Assembly: GCA_949317995.1 (NCBI GenBank)
Contig: OX439043.1
Coordinates: forward strand, 61,211,339 to 61,275,338
Origin: Acholoe squamosa
Lineage: Eukaryota; Annelida; Polychaeta; Phyllodocida; Polynoidae
DNA length: 64,000 nt
Reading direction: 5' to 3'
In this document: in pieces, positions 10,290-21,900 of the stretch
How positions within the stretch are numbered: the first letter of the stretch is position 1
Layout: the number at the start of each line of letters is the position of its first letter
Program-made: the position numbers and the translations under genes
The notes under the pieces: model-generated
Databases searched by the model: none
What the model saw: the letters and a program-made list of their open reading frames with translations, nothing else
What the model was told of the DNA's origin: nothing

Positions 10290-11075
10290 AGCAAAAATGT
10301 ATTTGGTAAATTTTCGAGGAGATTTGTTTCACGCCCTAAGATGGGTCTCTATCTATAATATAAATATGCTATATGGACCAATGAAATAGAGTATGTTCAT
10401 CCTTAACTTCTACCTATATATGTACATAAAAAGATTAGAAGCCTGGGCCATACACAGATCAGTATTGATGGACTGATGTATGCTGGGGTAGGTTTAGGGG
10501 GAGATTCGTCTCACGCCCTACCTATACATATATCCACATATAGCTGCAAGGATATTTATATTCAACTATCCTTCTTATAATCTATAAGCACCTATGTATG
10601 TAAGGAATAAAACCTGTAATTGGCATTTGCCCACTACCAACCTGGGCAGAGATATACCTATTATAATGGTTTGGAGAATTGTCTCACTCCCTCTTTTGCA
10701 AGGCTTACGACTACCAGACCTCTCATATTTAACTATTCTTGTTATGGTCCCTAAGTAGCTATATATGAAAGGAATATGACATATCAATGGCTTTTTCCTA
10801 CTACCACCTGGGCCAGAGATATACCTAGTAGTAGTTGGAGGGAGATTCATCTCATGCCCAGGAGATTCGTCTCAAGCCCTACCAATACTGGACAAAATCA
10901 GTCTAGAAAATGAAGAAAGTGAGGGCCAATGTGGGTGTTCTATGGTTCATATCTTAGGCTAAGGTGTGTATTTTAATTACCATTTATAAAATTGAAAGTA
11001 GATATCATTTTGCATGATAAATAGGGATGCCATTGTGCACAAGAATAGGGTGTGAGACGAATCTCCCCTCCTCAT
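10290..11075. repeat. Diverged ~180 bp repeats carrying a stem-loop motif
   Basis: A motif close to 'GGGAGATTCGTCTCACGCCC' recurs near 10317, 10500, 10670, 10844 and 10860, and inverted near 11050. The text between also repeats ('ccactaccaacctgggcagagatatacct' and 'ctaccacctgggccagagatatacct' in short pieces). GAGA-TTCG-TCTC is a 4 bp stem closing a TTCG tetraloop. It lies in the 3' untranslated part of the retroelement. Confidence 0.7.
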
Positions 11076-11960
11076 TTTACAGTCTATCTTTGACCCTGAG
11101 CTGTGCCTACAGTTTTCATAGTTAACCTACCCCCATATAAGAATGTTATTGTCCAATCACTGTAGTATACACTCACAAATTCCTTACATATGCTATTATA
11201 TCTATTTCTTTGGTCCAATCCAGGCCAAATCATGACGAGTGGTGCCTATTGACTGTACAGGTAGAATGCACAGAGAAGACTGATACTCCCACCACAGCCA
11301 CTCCAACCTTTTAAAGACCCATCCACCACCCTGAACTGTCCACTGACACCAAACTGATCACTGCCCCAGCCACATGTCAGAACCTGACACCTTAACAACT
11401 CAGGTGTCACCACTGCATGAGCACACCAAGGTGAGATTAGACATCTCACACCTGACACACACCTCCACTATCAATGAACTTATCTAGAAAATGGGAAATT
11501 GTACAAATTTCAAGTAGTATACATGAAACATGCAAGGTAGATAACTTAGGCAGTTTTGTACTAAAATCAGCACTTATATACTACACCAAAAAACACACTT
11601 TAGGTAACCAAGAAACTGATAAAATGAAATGTGTAAAATGTAGAAAAGAAATCTTATACACCAAATAAAAAAAAAATATATATTCAAAATCACTCACAAA
11701 ATGTATTGAAAATGTAGTAGTTAATTACGATATTAACCTGAATGATCTTTTACAGGAACATGTACTCTAGAAGCATACCGGCGGTGTGCTCTATAAATGC
11801 TAAGGGAAAAGTCAGTTAAGCAGTGGCTCACTGTAAAGAAATTGCCGATTATACACCCATATAGCAAAATTCAGAGTAAATCATAAACAAACAAGCCTAT
11901 TGTACATAAAGTACTGCGTTTTTCTGGTCCTCAGAAAAATTTGTCTCAAAAATGTTCCAA
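11076..11960. other. Retroelement 3' non-coding stretch
   Basis: AT-rich with a run of A/T near 11668-11685. The only open frames are short (11246-11458 minus, 11474-11668 plus) and lack recognisable features. Nothing else is visible. Confidence 0.4.
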
Positions 11961-11964
11961 AATT

Positions 11965-12130
11965 GTATTTGCACACAAGATTGTACGTTTGTACCCAATT
12001 ACACGCTAAAATTGAATGTTTGCACAACAGATTGTATGTTTGTACCCAATTGCATGCTAAAGTGTATGTTATTCACACCAGATTATACGTTTATACCCCA
12101 ATTTTTGCACATTTTGCATGCAACTGTACA
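11965..12130. repeat. ~52 bp minisatellite
   Basis: Three imperfect units sharing 'agattgtacgtttgtaccca' / 'agattgtatgtttgtaccca' / 'agattatacgtttatacccc', each followed by an 'attncacgctaaa'-like tract. Period about 51-54 bp. It lies within the retroelement 3' region. The open frame over it only reflects the periodicity. Confidence 0.75.
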
Positions 12131-12607
12131 CTAATTGGTACTTTTGTACCTTAATTGCACATCTGTATGCATATACACCAATTTTATAGAAAAAGAAGGC
12201 AACTTTAACCCATGTTGTAAGTCAAGCATACTTAGGTCTGTTTGGCATCCAAACCAGAAAGTTGCACAATTTATGGTTAGACACCTATAGTTAAGGAAAT
12301 GTATTTTACCCAAAAATAAGAATACTGACAAGCTCTACCACAAATTTGTATTTGAAGCACTCCCTATTACTTCAAATCCTCTTACATATTGTATGAAATT
12401 AGACATAAGGTAAAAATATGCTATACATTCCCTCTGCGAAATGACGGAGTTTCGCCTCTCTTCGGGGGATGGGGAGTATTATATCATGTACACTTTAATA
12501 AGGCCATAAATTGTTTGTATGATTGTATTAATGCATATAAAATTAATACATATGACTCCATATGAGCGTTCACGGTCCACTGACCACCAGCTATGTGAAT
12601 TTATATA

Positions 12608-13242
12608 CAGTAAAATTCCTTTACAATGAATTGCTTGGTACAGGCAAAATAATTCATTGTAAATGAATTTTGTATCCAAAACGGCCATTTAGATGTTTCT
12701 AACCACCCTGGCACCTCTCTGATATCTCCCCCCTTATAGACGGCTGTAGGACCAGGTAGAGGCAGGGTAGATGTCCTCGTAGATGTCCTCACACACACCC
12801 TGGCACCTCTCTGATGTTTCCCACCCCCCTTATAGACAGGTTTAGGACCAGGTAGAGGTGGGGTAGATGTCCTCACAAACACCCTGGCACCTCTCTGATG
12901 TTACCCCCCTTATAGACAGGTTTAGGACCAGGTAGAGTTGGGGCAGATGTCCTCACACACACCCTGGCACCTCTCTGATGTCCCCCACCAAGCCCCCCTG
13001 TCATCCCCACCCACCCATGCTGACTACCCCATTGAAATTTGAAGTTTCCTTTCAATTTCCCATGGGTTAAACTATCTTTTTCACAGAAAAAGTTCGTTAT
13101 AAACGAATTAATTCCATGTAAAATTCGTTATAATGAGATTTTTTTACTAGAGAAATGTATGGAATTGAATGGGTCATGAGCGATTTGTTTGTTATAACCA
13201 AAAATTCGTTATAACAGGATTCGTTATAAAGGACTTTTACTG
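12608..13242. mobile_element. Pogo/Tigger-like MITE with internal tandem repeats
   Basis: Left end CAGTAAAATTCCTTTACAA and right end (reverse complement) CAGTAAAAGTCCTTTATAA form imperfect terminal inverted repeats. TA dinucleotides lie immediately outside (12606-12607 and 13243-13244), the target-site duplication of Tc1/mariner/pogo elements. 'Cgttataa' is repeated as subterminal motif at the right. It is 635 bp with no transposase frame. It sits inside the LTR element, so it inserted later. Confidence 0.82.
12698..12985. repeat. ~80 bp tandem repeats inside the MITE
   Basis: 'accctggcacctctctgat' recurs at about 12706, 12799, 12882 and 12961. Each is followed by a poly-C/'ccccttatagac' tract and 'aggaccaggtagag', giving four units of about 75-90 bp. 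Confidence 0.88.
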
Positions 13243-13493
13243 TATAACATAAAGGACCTAAGCAACCGGTCCCATGGTTCACTGAACATGAACAAAAGTA
13301 CATTTAATGATTAAGGTCCAAAAGGTCCAACCTCCTGGTCCACTGAACATGAACAAAAGTGTATATAATTATTTAAGGACAATCCAGACAGCCGTCACAG
13401 GCCGCTGAGCACCAGAGACCACCGTCACAGGCTGCTGAGTACCAAAGACTAACAATAGGCCACTGAGATGACGGCGTCATATACTTCTGGTGA

Positions 13494-14422
13494 TGTTTAC
13501 ACCATCTCGCGGAAGTCACAGGCTGGATTTCAGACCTGACCCAAATGTGCCCGGATAAGACGGGTCTTAATCCGGTGTCAAAACTCCAATTATTAAGGGA
13601 TTTAGGCGACCGGGAGTGTTTTGAGCTCCCGGTGCACCACAGACCAACCGGCGCAAATTAAGGGCATGCACAGTGGGGTGTGGGGAACTGACATGTTCCC
13701 CTTCTAACGTGCGCAGCTACAGTGGCGCAGTTGTATAAATGACATGCCAAACCAACCGGGACAAAGGGGGTGCTGGTCGGCTTATGGGGGCACTCTATAC
13801 ACCCCCATAGACATGAAAGACTCAGCACTAATGTACAAAGGCAGTGGCAGATGCCACTGGCTCCACCTAGTCTGGGGGAGCAAGCCATGGGTTGGCTACT
13901 TATACCCAGACTCCAGCCTCCAGAAGGCAGTATCCAGAGAACCACCTCAGTGACAACATCTCCAGTCCACCTCTCCTGCAGCCTGCTATGCCTTTGCCAC
14001 AAGAACACTCTGCTGGGTTAGACTATGCCAGACAGGCATAGGACTACACCCCACTTGTGGCCAGAGGCTATCTTCTTCCATCTATCTACCAGAGGGTAAA
14101 GTTACACATTTATATTATCCATCTAGCAGCAGGCCAGGAGCTAGGTTGTGGGAACCTAGCTAGAACCTATATTGGGCATTGTATTATTACTTTAACACAT
14201 AGTAGTGGAACACTTACTTATACCCATATTATATTTACTGTTTGTGTGAATTACCTGTGAATTATCATTTATATTACTAATACATAAATAAAGCCTAAGC
14301 TGAATAAACCAGTGATAACTGGAATACATAATAAGAGCTTGATATTCTTACTTACTATAGCCACTAGTCATATGATATTTCTCATATGACAACTTGACCA
14401 TACACATATCTCTAGTATGACA
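13494..14422 (+). repeat. 3' LTR
   Basis: Counterpart of 2772-3668, again ending in 'agtatgaca'. It contains an extra 40 bp after 13530 ('agacctgacccaaatgtgcc...') absent from the 5' copy. It keeps the TATA-like 'ACTTATA' (about 13897) and has 'AATAAA' at about 14285 and 14302. Homology becomes clear from 'catctcgc' at 13503; a TG-starting LTR could begin at 13494. Point differences along the whole length mean the insertion is old. No convincing polypurine tract precedes it. Confidence 0.85.
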
Positions 14423-17400
14423 GCATGATACCCATAGGCTATGTCTGATGACATTTTCCCCAGATCCTGGGGAGAATTTCTCTAGAACTCGACGAGATGG
14501 GAGTATTTCTATTCTCAAATCACAGACTATATCCAAACATCTGTATAGAATAGACAGGTTGTTTATTGGGATGCTAGGGTGCCCTTTTGTGAGTAAGGGT
14601 TAAAACAGGGGATGATTGACTGTTAACTTCTTAGACATGGCCTCCCTGTATAATGTCCCAAACATAGAGGCAGGTCGCCAGCCAATAACTACAGTGGCTC
14701 ATGAGTGCCAAAATGTGATGTAAAATGTAAAACTAATATCAAAAACTGATTTCCGATTTGAATATTAGAATTGAAATGCAAAATGAAAACTCAAAAGTCA
14801 TTTCAATTTGAAAAAGGTGCTGTCAGTGTGTCAATTCACAAATAACTTGTGACAGGTATATTCTTTAGCATAGGGCATGATACAGAAACAGCAGACTAGC
14901 CAAGAGGGGATACTTCTGGCATCTAATGATGAGGAATTAGGGGAATGAGGAAGAGGGGGAATCAACCATTGTCTCTATGCCATTGTAGCTTGCCCTGTAC
15001 TAAGTATGGGGTAAGCTACTGTAGGGTCATTAGATTTGGGCTAACAGCAGCTCCTACTGTTTTCCAAAAATAAAAGCAATGTGCTGTAAATAGCTTTACG
15101 CAGTCTGACAGTGTATGTGAAAACAGGGTGCTAATGTTAATCAGGATACTTCTTGTACCAGAACATTGGCAGAGATGGAATATGGGAGTATTAGTCATTA
15201 GTAATAGCTTCAAATTCACCAGAACTAATTTGCCACCTGGAGTTTGTCAATTCAGTATGTAGCTAAGTTGTCTTGCTTCAATGCAATAACAAAGGAGGCC
15301 CAATATGTGTTTTTCCAGCGCATGACAAATATGAATAGTGTTAAACTATGTCCTTGTTTAGGCTTAGGCTCCATTTCATCACTGTAAAATGGAATCAAAC
15401 ATTTATCTTATGATAATCAGAGTTAAACTAGAATACATAATTTATCCTTTTTCAAGGTGATTACTGTCTATTATAAAACTCATATCTGTGATGAAAATGT
15501 TATCTTCTGTGTGGTTTCCACTAAACATGTTCCTTTCTTTAAAAGAGCATGACAGGCTATTGAGGTATCCCAGAAGTTCAATAACAGAGTAAACAAGATT
15601 AATAAAAATGTGGTGGCTGAAACTTGTAAGGTCATTAATTTGAAACACACCGTCTGTCCCTGTCTCGTTTTTATATAAACAAATCAGGACAAAACAGATT
15701 TATAACTACCCTCAGAAGCATTTCTGTGACATTTCTATGCCTTTAATTGTTATGAACATCAATTGAAGGTTATTAGAGAGAGACATAATCATTGAAGCTC
15801 TAAATAGTAATCTAATTTAGAGAGGTACCTCACTACACCCTATTAGTAGTGTTGTATATTGTGGAGGTTATTAAAAAACTACCAATGAATACACTCCCTG
15901 TTGTAGTATGTCCTTTTGTGGTATTTTTAATGATTGGAAGAACAGAAGCTTGTGGAATAGGAACCAGAAAACATAGATTTAGCACAATGTCATGATGATA
16001 GTTGTATTGTTCTCCCTTTATTGGCTCCATATAGACACACCATCATTGAGGGTGATATAGCATGTGAATAATATATTATTGTATCATATAAAAAGTCTAC
16101 ATCCTACTTATTTACAATTTAGTGACTCAGACTCACATTTAAACCATTAATGTCAGAGACTAAAACAATGGAATAAATACTGTGTAGAAAATGTTGTGGT
16201 GAAATATCTTTTAGAGATCCATGAATAGAAAGTGTAAAATCACCAATGATAGAAAGATCCAATATTCATGATATTAATACAAGCTGCCATCACTATCTGG
16301 AGAGCATCTCAAGATGGCAACCATGGAACTAAATGGCAGTGTCTAGTGTCTTGCTGCATCCTCTACTTGTTTAGACTAGTAAAGAGATACCCTAAACAAT
16401 CTGGGTCACACTCAGTCACCACTAACCTACTAATGAGCCAAGCTTGCATGCTAGTGTTAGAGGTATTCAGTTGACTGCAAATTAGCCATGGGCATGAAGG
16501 ATGAGGTAGCTACATGAACTAATTGGAGGGGAACTGGGGCAGCAGTTATGGACTAGGGAACACAGCATAATCTATCTTTTTGCTGCAAGAGATAATTAGC
16601 TAATGAATGTGACAAAATGTGGGAAAACATAATATTATGGGGATTTAGTGCTATTTATGGCCACCGAGTAGCTGTGAATAGCACAAAAACCCTAATGTTA
16701 CCTTTTCCCATGTTGGGTCACAAATATTGGCTGATAAACCCACCCATATATACATCATAAAGTCCACAATGTCAATACCAAACCCATGCAATCACTGTTT
16801 TTTTTTTCTAACAGGAATGGCGGTTTTGATCAAAGGGAATCACACATCCACTGTTTCTGTTTTTAGTCAATCACGATCATGGGTCAAACAACTTTCCTTG
16901 TTCTGTGTTTGGGGTATAGTGGCAGACTCATATTGACACACAGAGAGGTAAACAAAGCAGCAAAGAGGGAAATTCTCCTCTCCAAGGCCTAATGATTCTC
17001 TCACAAAGACCTGCCCAAGACAGCAACATTCATATTAGCTGACAATGGTGCAATAATTGGGGTAGGCAAAGCCTGTTATATGGTGGATGGACACTTTCCT
17101 AATGAGGTTTATGAGAAAATGGGATGCAAACCTCCCTATAGTTCTGGTCTATAGAGAATATGTCCTTCAATGGAAGTGCTATTGGGAAAAAAAACCACCA
17201 TACATAGACACAATTCTATATCCATAATTTGAACCATACCACTATAATATGGTGAAATGATGTTTTACTACAATTTTGAATTCATCAACATCATAAGTCC
17301 TAGCTAGTGTTTCCTATGCTCTGATCTTGCCACTGAGATAACAAAGCCAAGTGTATTCATATTTTAGAACCAGGTCATAATAATGTGCCAACAGACCAGA

Positions 17401-18735
17401 GTACCTGCAAGCTAGTCATGTAAATAGCATGCTCCATCCATTGATCTCCACCATAGCCTGACATGATTGAATCTAAATGGTGTTACCTAGGTAGCGACAC
17501 TTGATGGCTGAACTGGTACAATCTCAGCAGGGGTTTACAGTGTTCATAACTCAGCAAATGTTCAGTTCTTTATATCCTTGTCCGGATATTGTGTATTCAA
17601 TAACCCATGTCTCCAAATCTAGTATGGGAAGTGAATTATGGATACCATTGATTATACTGCCAAAAGACTGCCATTGAATCACCTGTGTGTACTGGTGTTT
17701 CAATGGAAAGCTAACTATTTGTGTGTCCCATAAATTGTGAGATGTTAAATAGTGAATGATCATGAACGCAGGTAGGTTTTTTCTCATTTTTTTTTGTTCA
17801 AAGGAGAGGGAAAACAACAATTCAAAAACAACAAGATGTCCATATCAGTAGAAGTATATTTATATTTCATTTTGGAGAGGAAGAAATGAGTAAAGAAGGT
17901 GTTAATTCCCATACACAATAAAGTAAGAGGGCAACATTTCCTTTCTTTTAGCATGGAAAATCAAAGTCAGCAAAGGAAACAACATATTCAGCCTTCAAAC
18001 TTTAGCTCAAACAGATCTTCATAGACTGATCTATCCCCCCTCCTCGACAGGAGGAAAGTCAAATCTTTTATTCATAGTGAGGAAATACTGGTAGAGTAAT
18101 ATCACTGCACACCATCATGTAGGTCACATAGATCTACCCTCCAATGACCAGCTAGTGGCAGAATGGAGGCAGCCCACTGGCTATCACATCATTCAAATGA
18201 GCCAAGCGACAATAGGTATTCTGCAGGCGTGTCAGTGATTGAGATTGGGAGCAACAGAGGTATAGCCCCCCCTATCCTGCATCTACACACTGGAAAAGGC
18301 CTTGAAGCCTCCACAATGAACCTGCTTCTCTCTTTCCATACTCAAACACTACCAGGGTACATTGTGGAGGCTAGGGGATGAGAGAGATGAAGAAGCAAAA
18401 ATGCATTGTCATACTTAGTCATCAAAAACTTGAAGGTGGTAACTGCATGGTATTGTGGAACTCTTGGACCCTGGCAGAACCATTAGCCTTCAGACCATGA
18501 AGCTGGAGAGGTAAATGTATAAGTATATTTACAGGTATTGATACTTTGTGTATGCAGATAGAGCATTATGTCAGATTGATAACCCATGTGTTAGCATGTG
18601 AAATATTTCAGGAAAGAAATACATGTAAGCAGATACACGGAGATTAGCGATAGACAAGGGCTTTGGTCAGACATGCACTGTCTGTAAGTCTTGAGAAACT
18701 GCTAAATAAAAATCAAGGCTTTAGTTTTAAACTCG
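14423..18735. repeat. Segmental repeat copy A (main part)
   Basis: Collinear with 19935-25395 (copy B) and, from about 16490, with 27120-31140 (copy C). Shared landmarks are 'gtaagctactgtagggtcat' (15011, 20818), 'ggctccatatagacacacc' (16022, 21832), 'gttatatggtggatgga' (17073, 23969, 29603), 'gcaagctagtcatgtaaa' and 'taccagggtac'. No long reading frame survives in any copy. Conserved segments are scattered rather than exon-like. The original nature (dead large transposon or duplicated intergenic block) is unknown. Confidence 0.8.
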
Positions 18736-18984
18736 TCTTTGCCCTTCAGCCATTATTTTACAAAGAGGTTTTCAAAATCACAAAATAATTTCAGACTTCC
18801 AGATTCTCAATCAAACCTCATCATGGATTCATGAAACTGGTCAGAACCATATGTAGGACCCAAAGAGACCCTTAGGAGCCATCTTGATGTGATTATAAGG
18901 GTTAAGCCCTCCTGGGGAGGGGGTCGGACTTGCTAAAATACTGATAAATCAGCTATTTGGCAGATATTTACTTATATACAATCC

Positions 18985-21900
18985 AGTGCCTATGCTGCCA
19001 CCTCTATTTTCTTGGCTTATCCCCAGAAGAACGTCTGCCTTGATCATAGAACAAGCCTTCAGACCATAGAACCACAATGGAGGTCCACACTCACAGTGCC
19101 CTCTAGCAGCCAGGTGGACAGGACCTGATCTAGACAGACTCTGCCTGATAGTAACCGGATGCAGACATGGGACATGACGCATGGTAAGATATTAAATTGA
19201 TAGGGTAGTCAGATCATGAGCCGACCAACTACCTTTTTGACATCTGAAGTAGGCCTCAGAGACAGAGCTAGCTTTTTTATACCCCAGCCTACCAATCTCA
19301 TAACCTCCACTCAACCAAATTCAATGATCTGAGCGTGATTTTTTTCTGGTACCATGCCAAAAGTGGAGTAAATTTGTGATTGAGGGGTACATAGACAGAG
19401 GTTCTTGAGATTTGCTCCAAACTGGGTATTTCTTCATTAGTTTGCATCAAAGCAGGATTCCACAAGGAGGAGCTGAGTGGATTTCTGATTTGAGGCTAAC
19501 AAGTGAAGAAATATTCAGTTTGGTGCAAATTGAGTGGATCTCCGTATTTATTTCATTTTATCTTGGTTAAAATATCTCCAAAATCACTTTTTGATAATGG
19601 GTTAGAGGCTATATTGGAAGGTGCCACAGAGGAGAATAGGGCTGTGAAGAATGAGATCTAGTTTCTTCACACCCTACTCGGGAATGGATGTCCCTATGCT
19701 CTACTAAAGGAACTGTCATTCTCAACATGAAATAAAGACAAGTCCATAATAAGTTAACCAAGCCTAATCAGGCAAAGTCTGATAAGGTCACAGTGAATGA
19801 GAATACACATTTATGCCTAGGATAAAGGAATATAAGACCTGGCAGGAGAGAGGTTATAGAAGTGTAAAATTACAACGACGAAACGTCCTCTATACCTGGG
19901 CTACAGTATGCTGGTCCCCTACAGGTATTTGAGGGCATGATACCCATAGGCCATGTCTGATGACATTTTCCACAGATACTGGGGAGCAGTAATCTTGAAC
20001 TCCACTAGATGGGAGTATTTCTATTCTCAAATCACAGACTATATCCAAACATCTGTATAGGATAGACAGGTTGACCATTGGGGTGCTAGGTGCCCTCTTG
20101 TGAGTAAGGGTTAAAACAGCACTTTAGCTTCTTAGACATGGCCTCCCTGTATAATGTCCCCAACATAGAGGCAGGTCACCAGCCAAATGCTACAGTGGCC
20201 CATGAGTGCCAAAAAATGATGTGAAAGAAAATTGAAAAGGGAATCTAAAACAAGAAGTCAAAGGTGAATTTTAAAAGCAAAATGAAAACTCAAAAGTCAT
20301 TTCAATTAGAAAAAAGTGCTGTCAGTCTCTCAATTCACACACACCTAGTGACAGTTATATTCTTTAGCATATAGGGCATGATACAGAAACAGCAGACTAG
20401 CAAAAAGGGGATACTTCTGGCATGTAATGATGAGGAATCAGGGGATGAGGAAGAGGGACAGTGAGTGACAAAGGGAATGACAGAGAAGGGGAATCGTCTC
20501 TCGTTGTCACTGCTGTTAGACTTTCAGAGTGTCCACTGAACGCTCTATTTTGCAGATAGCAACCTCATTCTATTGAGACTTCCTCCCACTTATAGATCAA
20601 CTTGCTACATGGTGGTTGGTGTTGATGTCAATTTCTCCTATGGGAGGCAGACACTATATGGATTGATATCCTGGCAGAGTTTGTATAGGACTTGACCATG
20701 GATCCATATAATCTTTGAGAACTGTTTATGATGTATGTCTGCCTAATCTAATTCATATTGATACACTCTCAGCGCCGATTGTAAATGGGCAGTAGCTTAC
20801 CCTGTACTGGGTATGGGGTAAGCTACTGTAGGGTCATTAGATTTGTACTAACAGTAGCTCCTACTGTTTTCAAAAAATAAATGCAGTGTGCTATAAATAG
20901 CTTGGCGCAGTCTGACAGTGTATGTGTAAACAGGGTGCTAATATTAATCAGGAGCCTTCATGTACCAGAATATTGGCAGACGTGAAATATGGGAGTACTA
21001 GTAATTAGTAATAGCTTCAAATTCACCAAAACTAATTTGCCACATGGAGTTTGTCATTTCATTTTGTAGCAAATTTGTCTTGCTTCAATACAATAACAAT
21101 GGAGGCCTTTTTCATGCATGTGACTAATATGAATAGTGTTAAACTATGTCCTTGTTTAGGCTTAGGCTCGATTTCATCACTGTAAAATGGAATTGAATAT
21201 TTATCTTATGATACTCAGAGTTAGACTAGCCTACATAAATCCTTTTTCAAGGTGATAACTGTCTATCATAAAACTGATATCTGTGATGAAAATGTTACTT
21301 TCTGTGTTGTTTCACTAAAAATGTTATTTTCTTTAAAAGAGCATGACAGGCCCTTGAGGTGTTCTAGAAGTTTGAAAACAGAGTAAAGAAGATTGATAAA
21401 GATGTGATGGCTGAAACTACTAGTGTCATTAGTTTGAAACTCACTCTTTGTTCCTGTCTTGCTTTTTTATATAAATACATCAGGACAAAACAGATTTATT
21501 TGAACTTCTCTCAGCAAGCATTTCTGTTTTCCAAAGTAGACATTTTTATATCTTTAATTGTTATTAACATCAATTGAAGATCATTAGAGAGTGACATGAT
21601 CTTTGAAGCTGTAATTAGTGATCCAACTAGAGAGCTACCTCACTACATCCTTTTAGTAGTGTCGTATATTGTGGAGGTTATAAAAAAATACCCATGAACA
21701 CAGTCCCTGTGGTAGTATGTCCTTTTGTGTTATTGATATTGATTGGAAGAGCATAATCTTGTGAAATGAGAACCAGAAACTATAGATTTAGCACAGTTTT
21801 GTGATCATAGTTGTACTGTTCTCCCTTTACTGGCTCCATATAGACACACCGCTATTGAGAGTGAAATTGTAAATAGTCTTTAATATCATATCAAAACTCC

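Larger units (their letters stand above)
2772..14422 (+). mobile_element. Degenerate LTR retroelement with env-like ORFs, pol missing
   Basis: Two direct repeats of about 900 bp (2772-3668 and about 13494-14422) bound the element and end alike in 'agtatgaca'. Between them, in sense order, are a broken gag-like region, a tandemly triplicated envelope-like gene, a membrane-anchor region and small 3' ORFs. I see no protease, reverse transcriptase, RNase H or integrase motif anywhere; the gag-like remnant meets the env-like region at about 4430-4540. This makes it a non-autonomous, pol-deleted derivative of an envelope-bearing LTR family (gypsy/Metaviridae-like or BEL-like; not decidable without pol). 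The 3' flank 'gcatgatacccatagg' is uninterrupted in the related copy at 19935, which behaves like an empty site. The 5' flank does not match that site and no target-site duplication is found, so the left side has been rearranged. Confidence 0.85.

Noticed and set aside
11900..12154. 84-codon ORF with repeated peptide
   Set aside because: Peptide repeats mirror a ~52 bp DNA minisatellite; two frames show the same effect.
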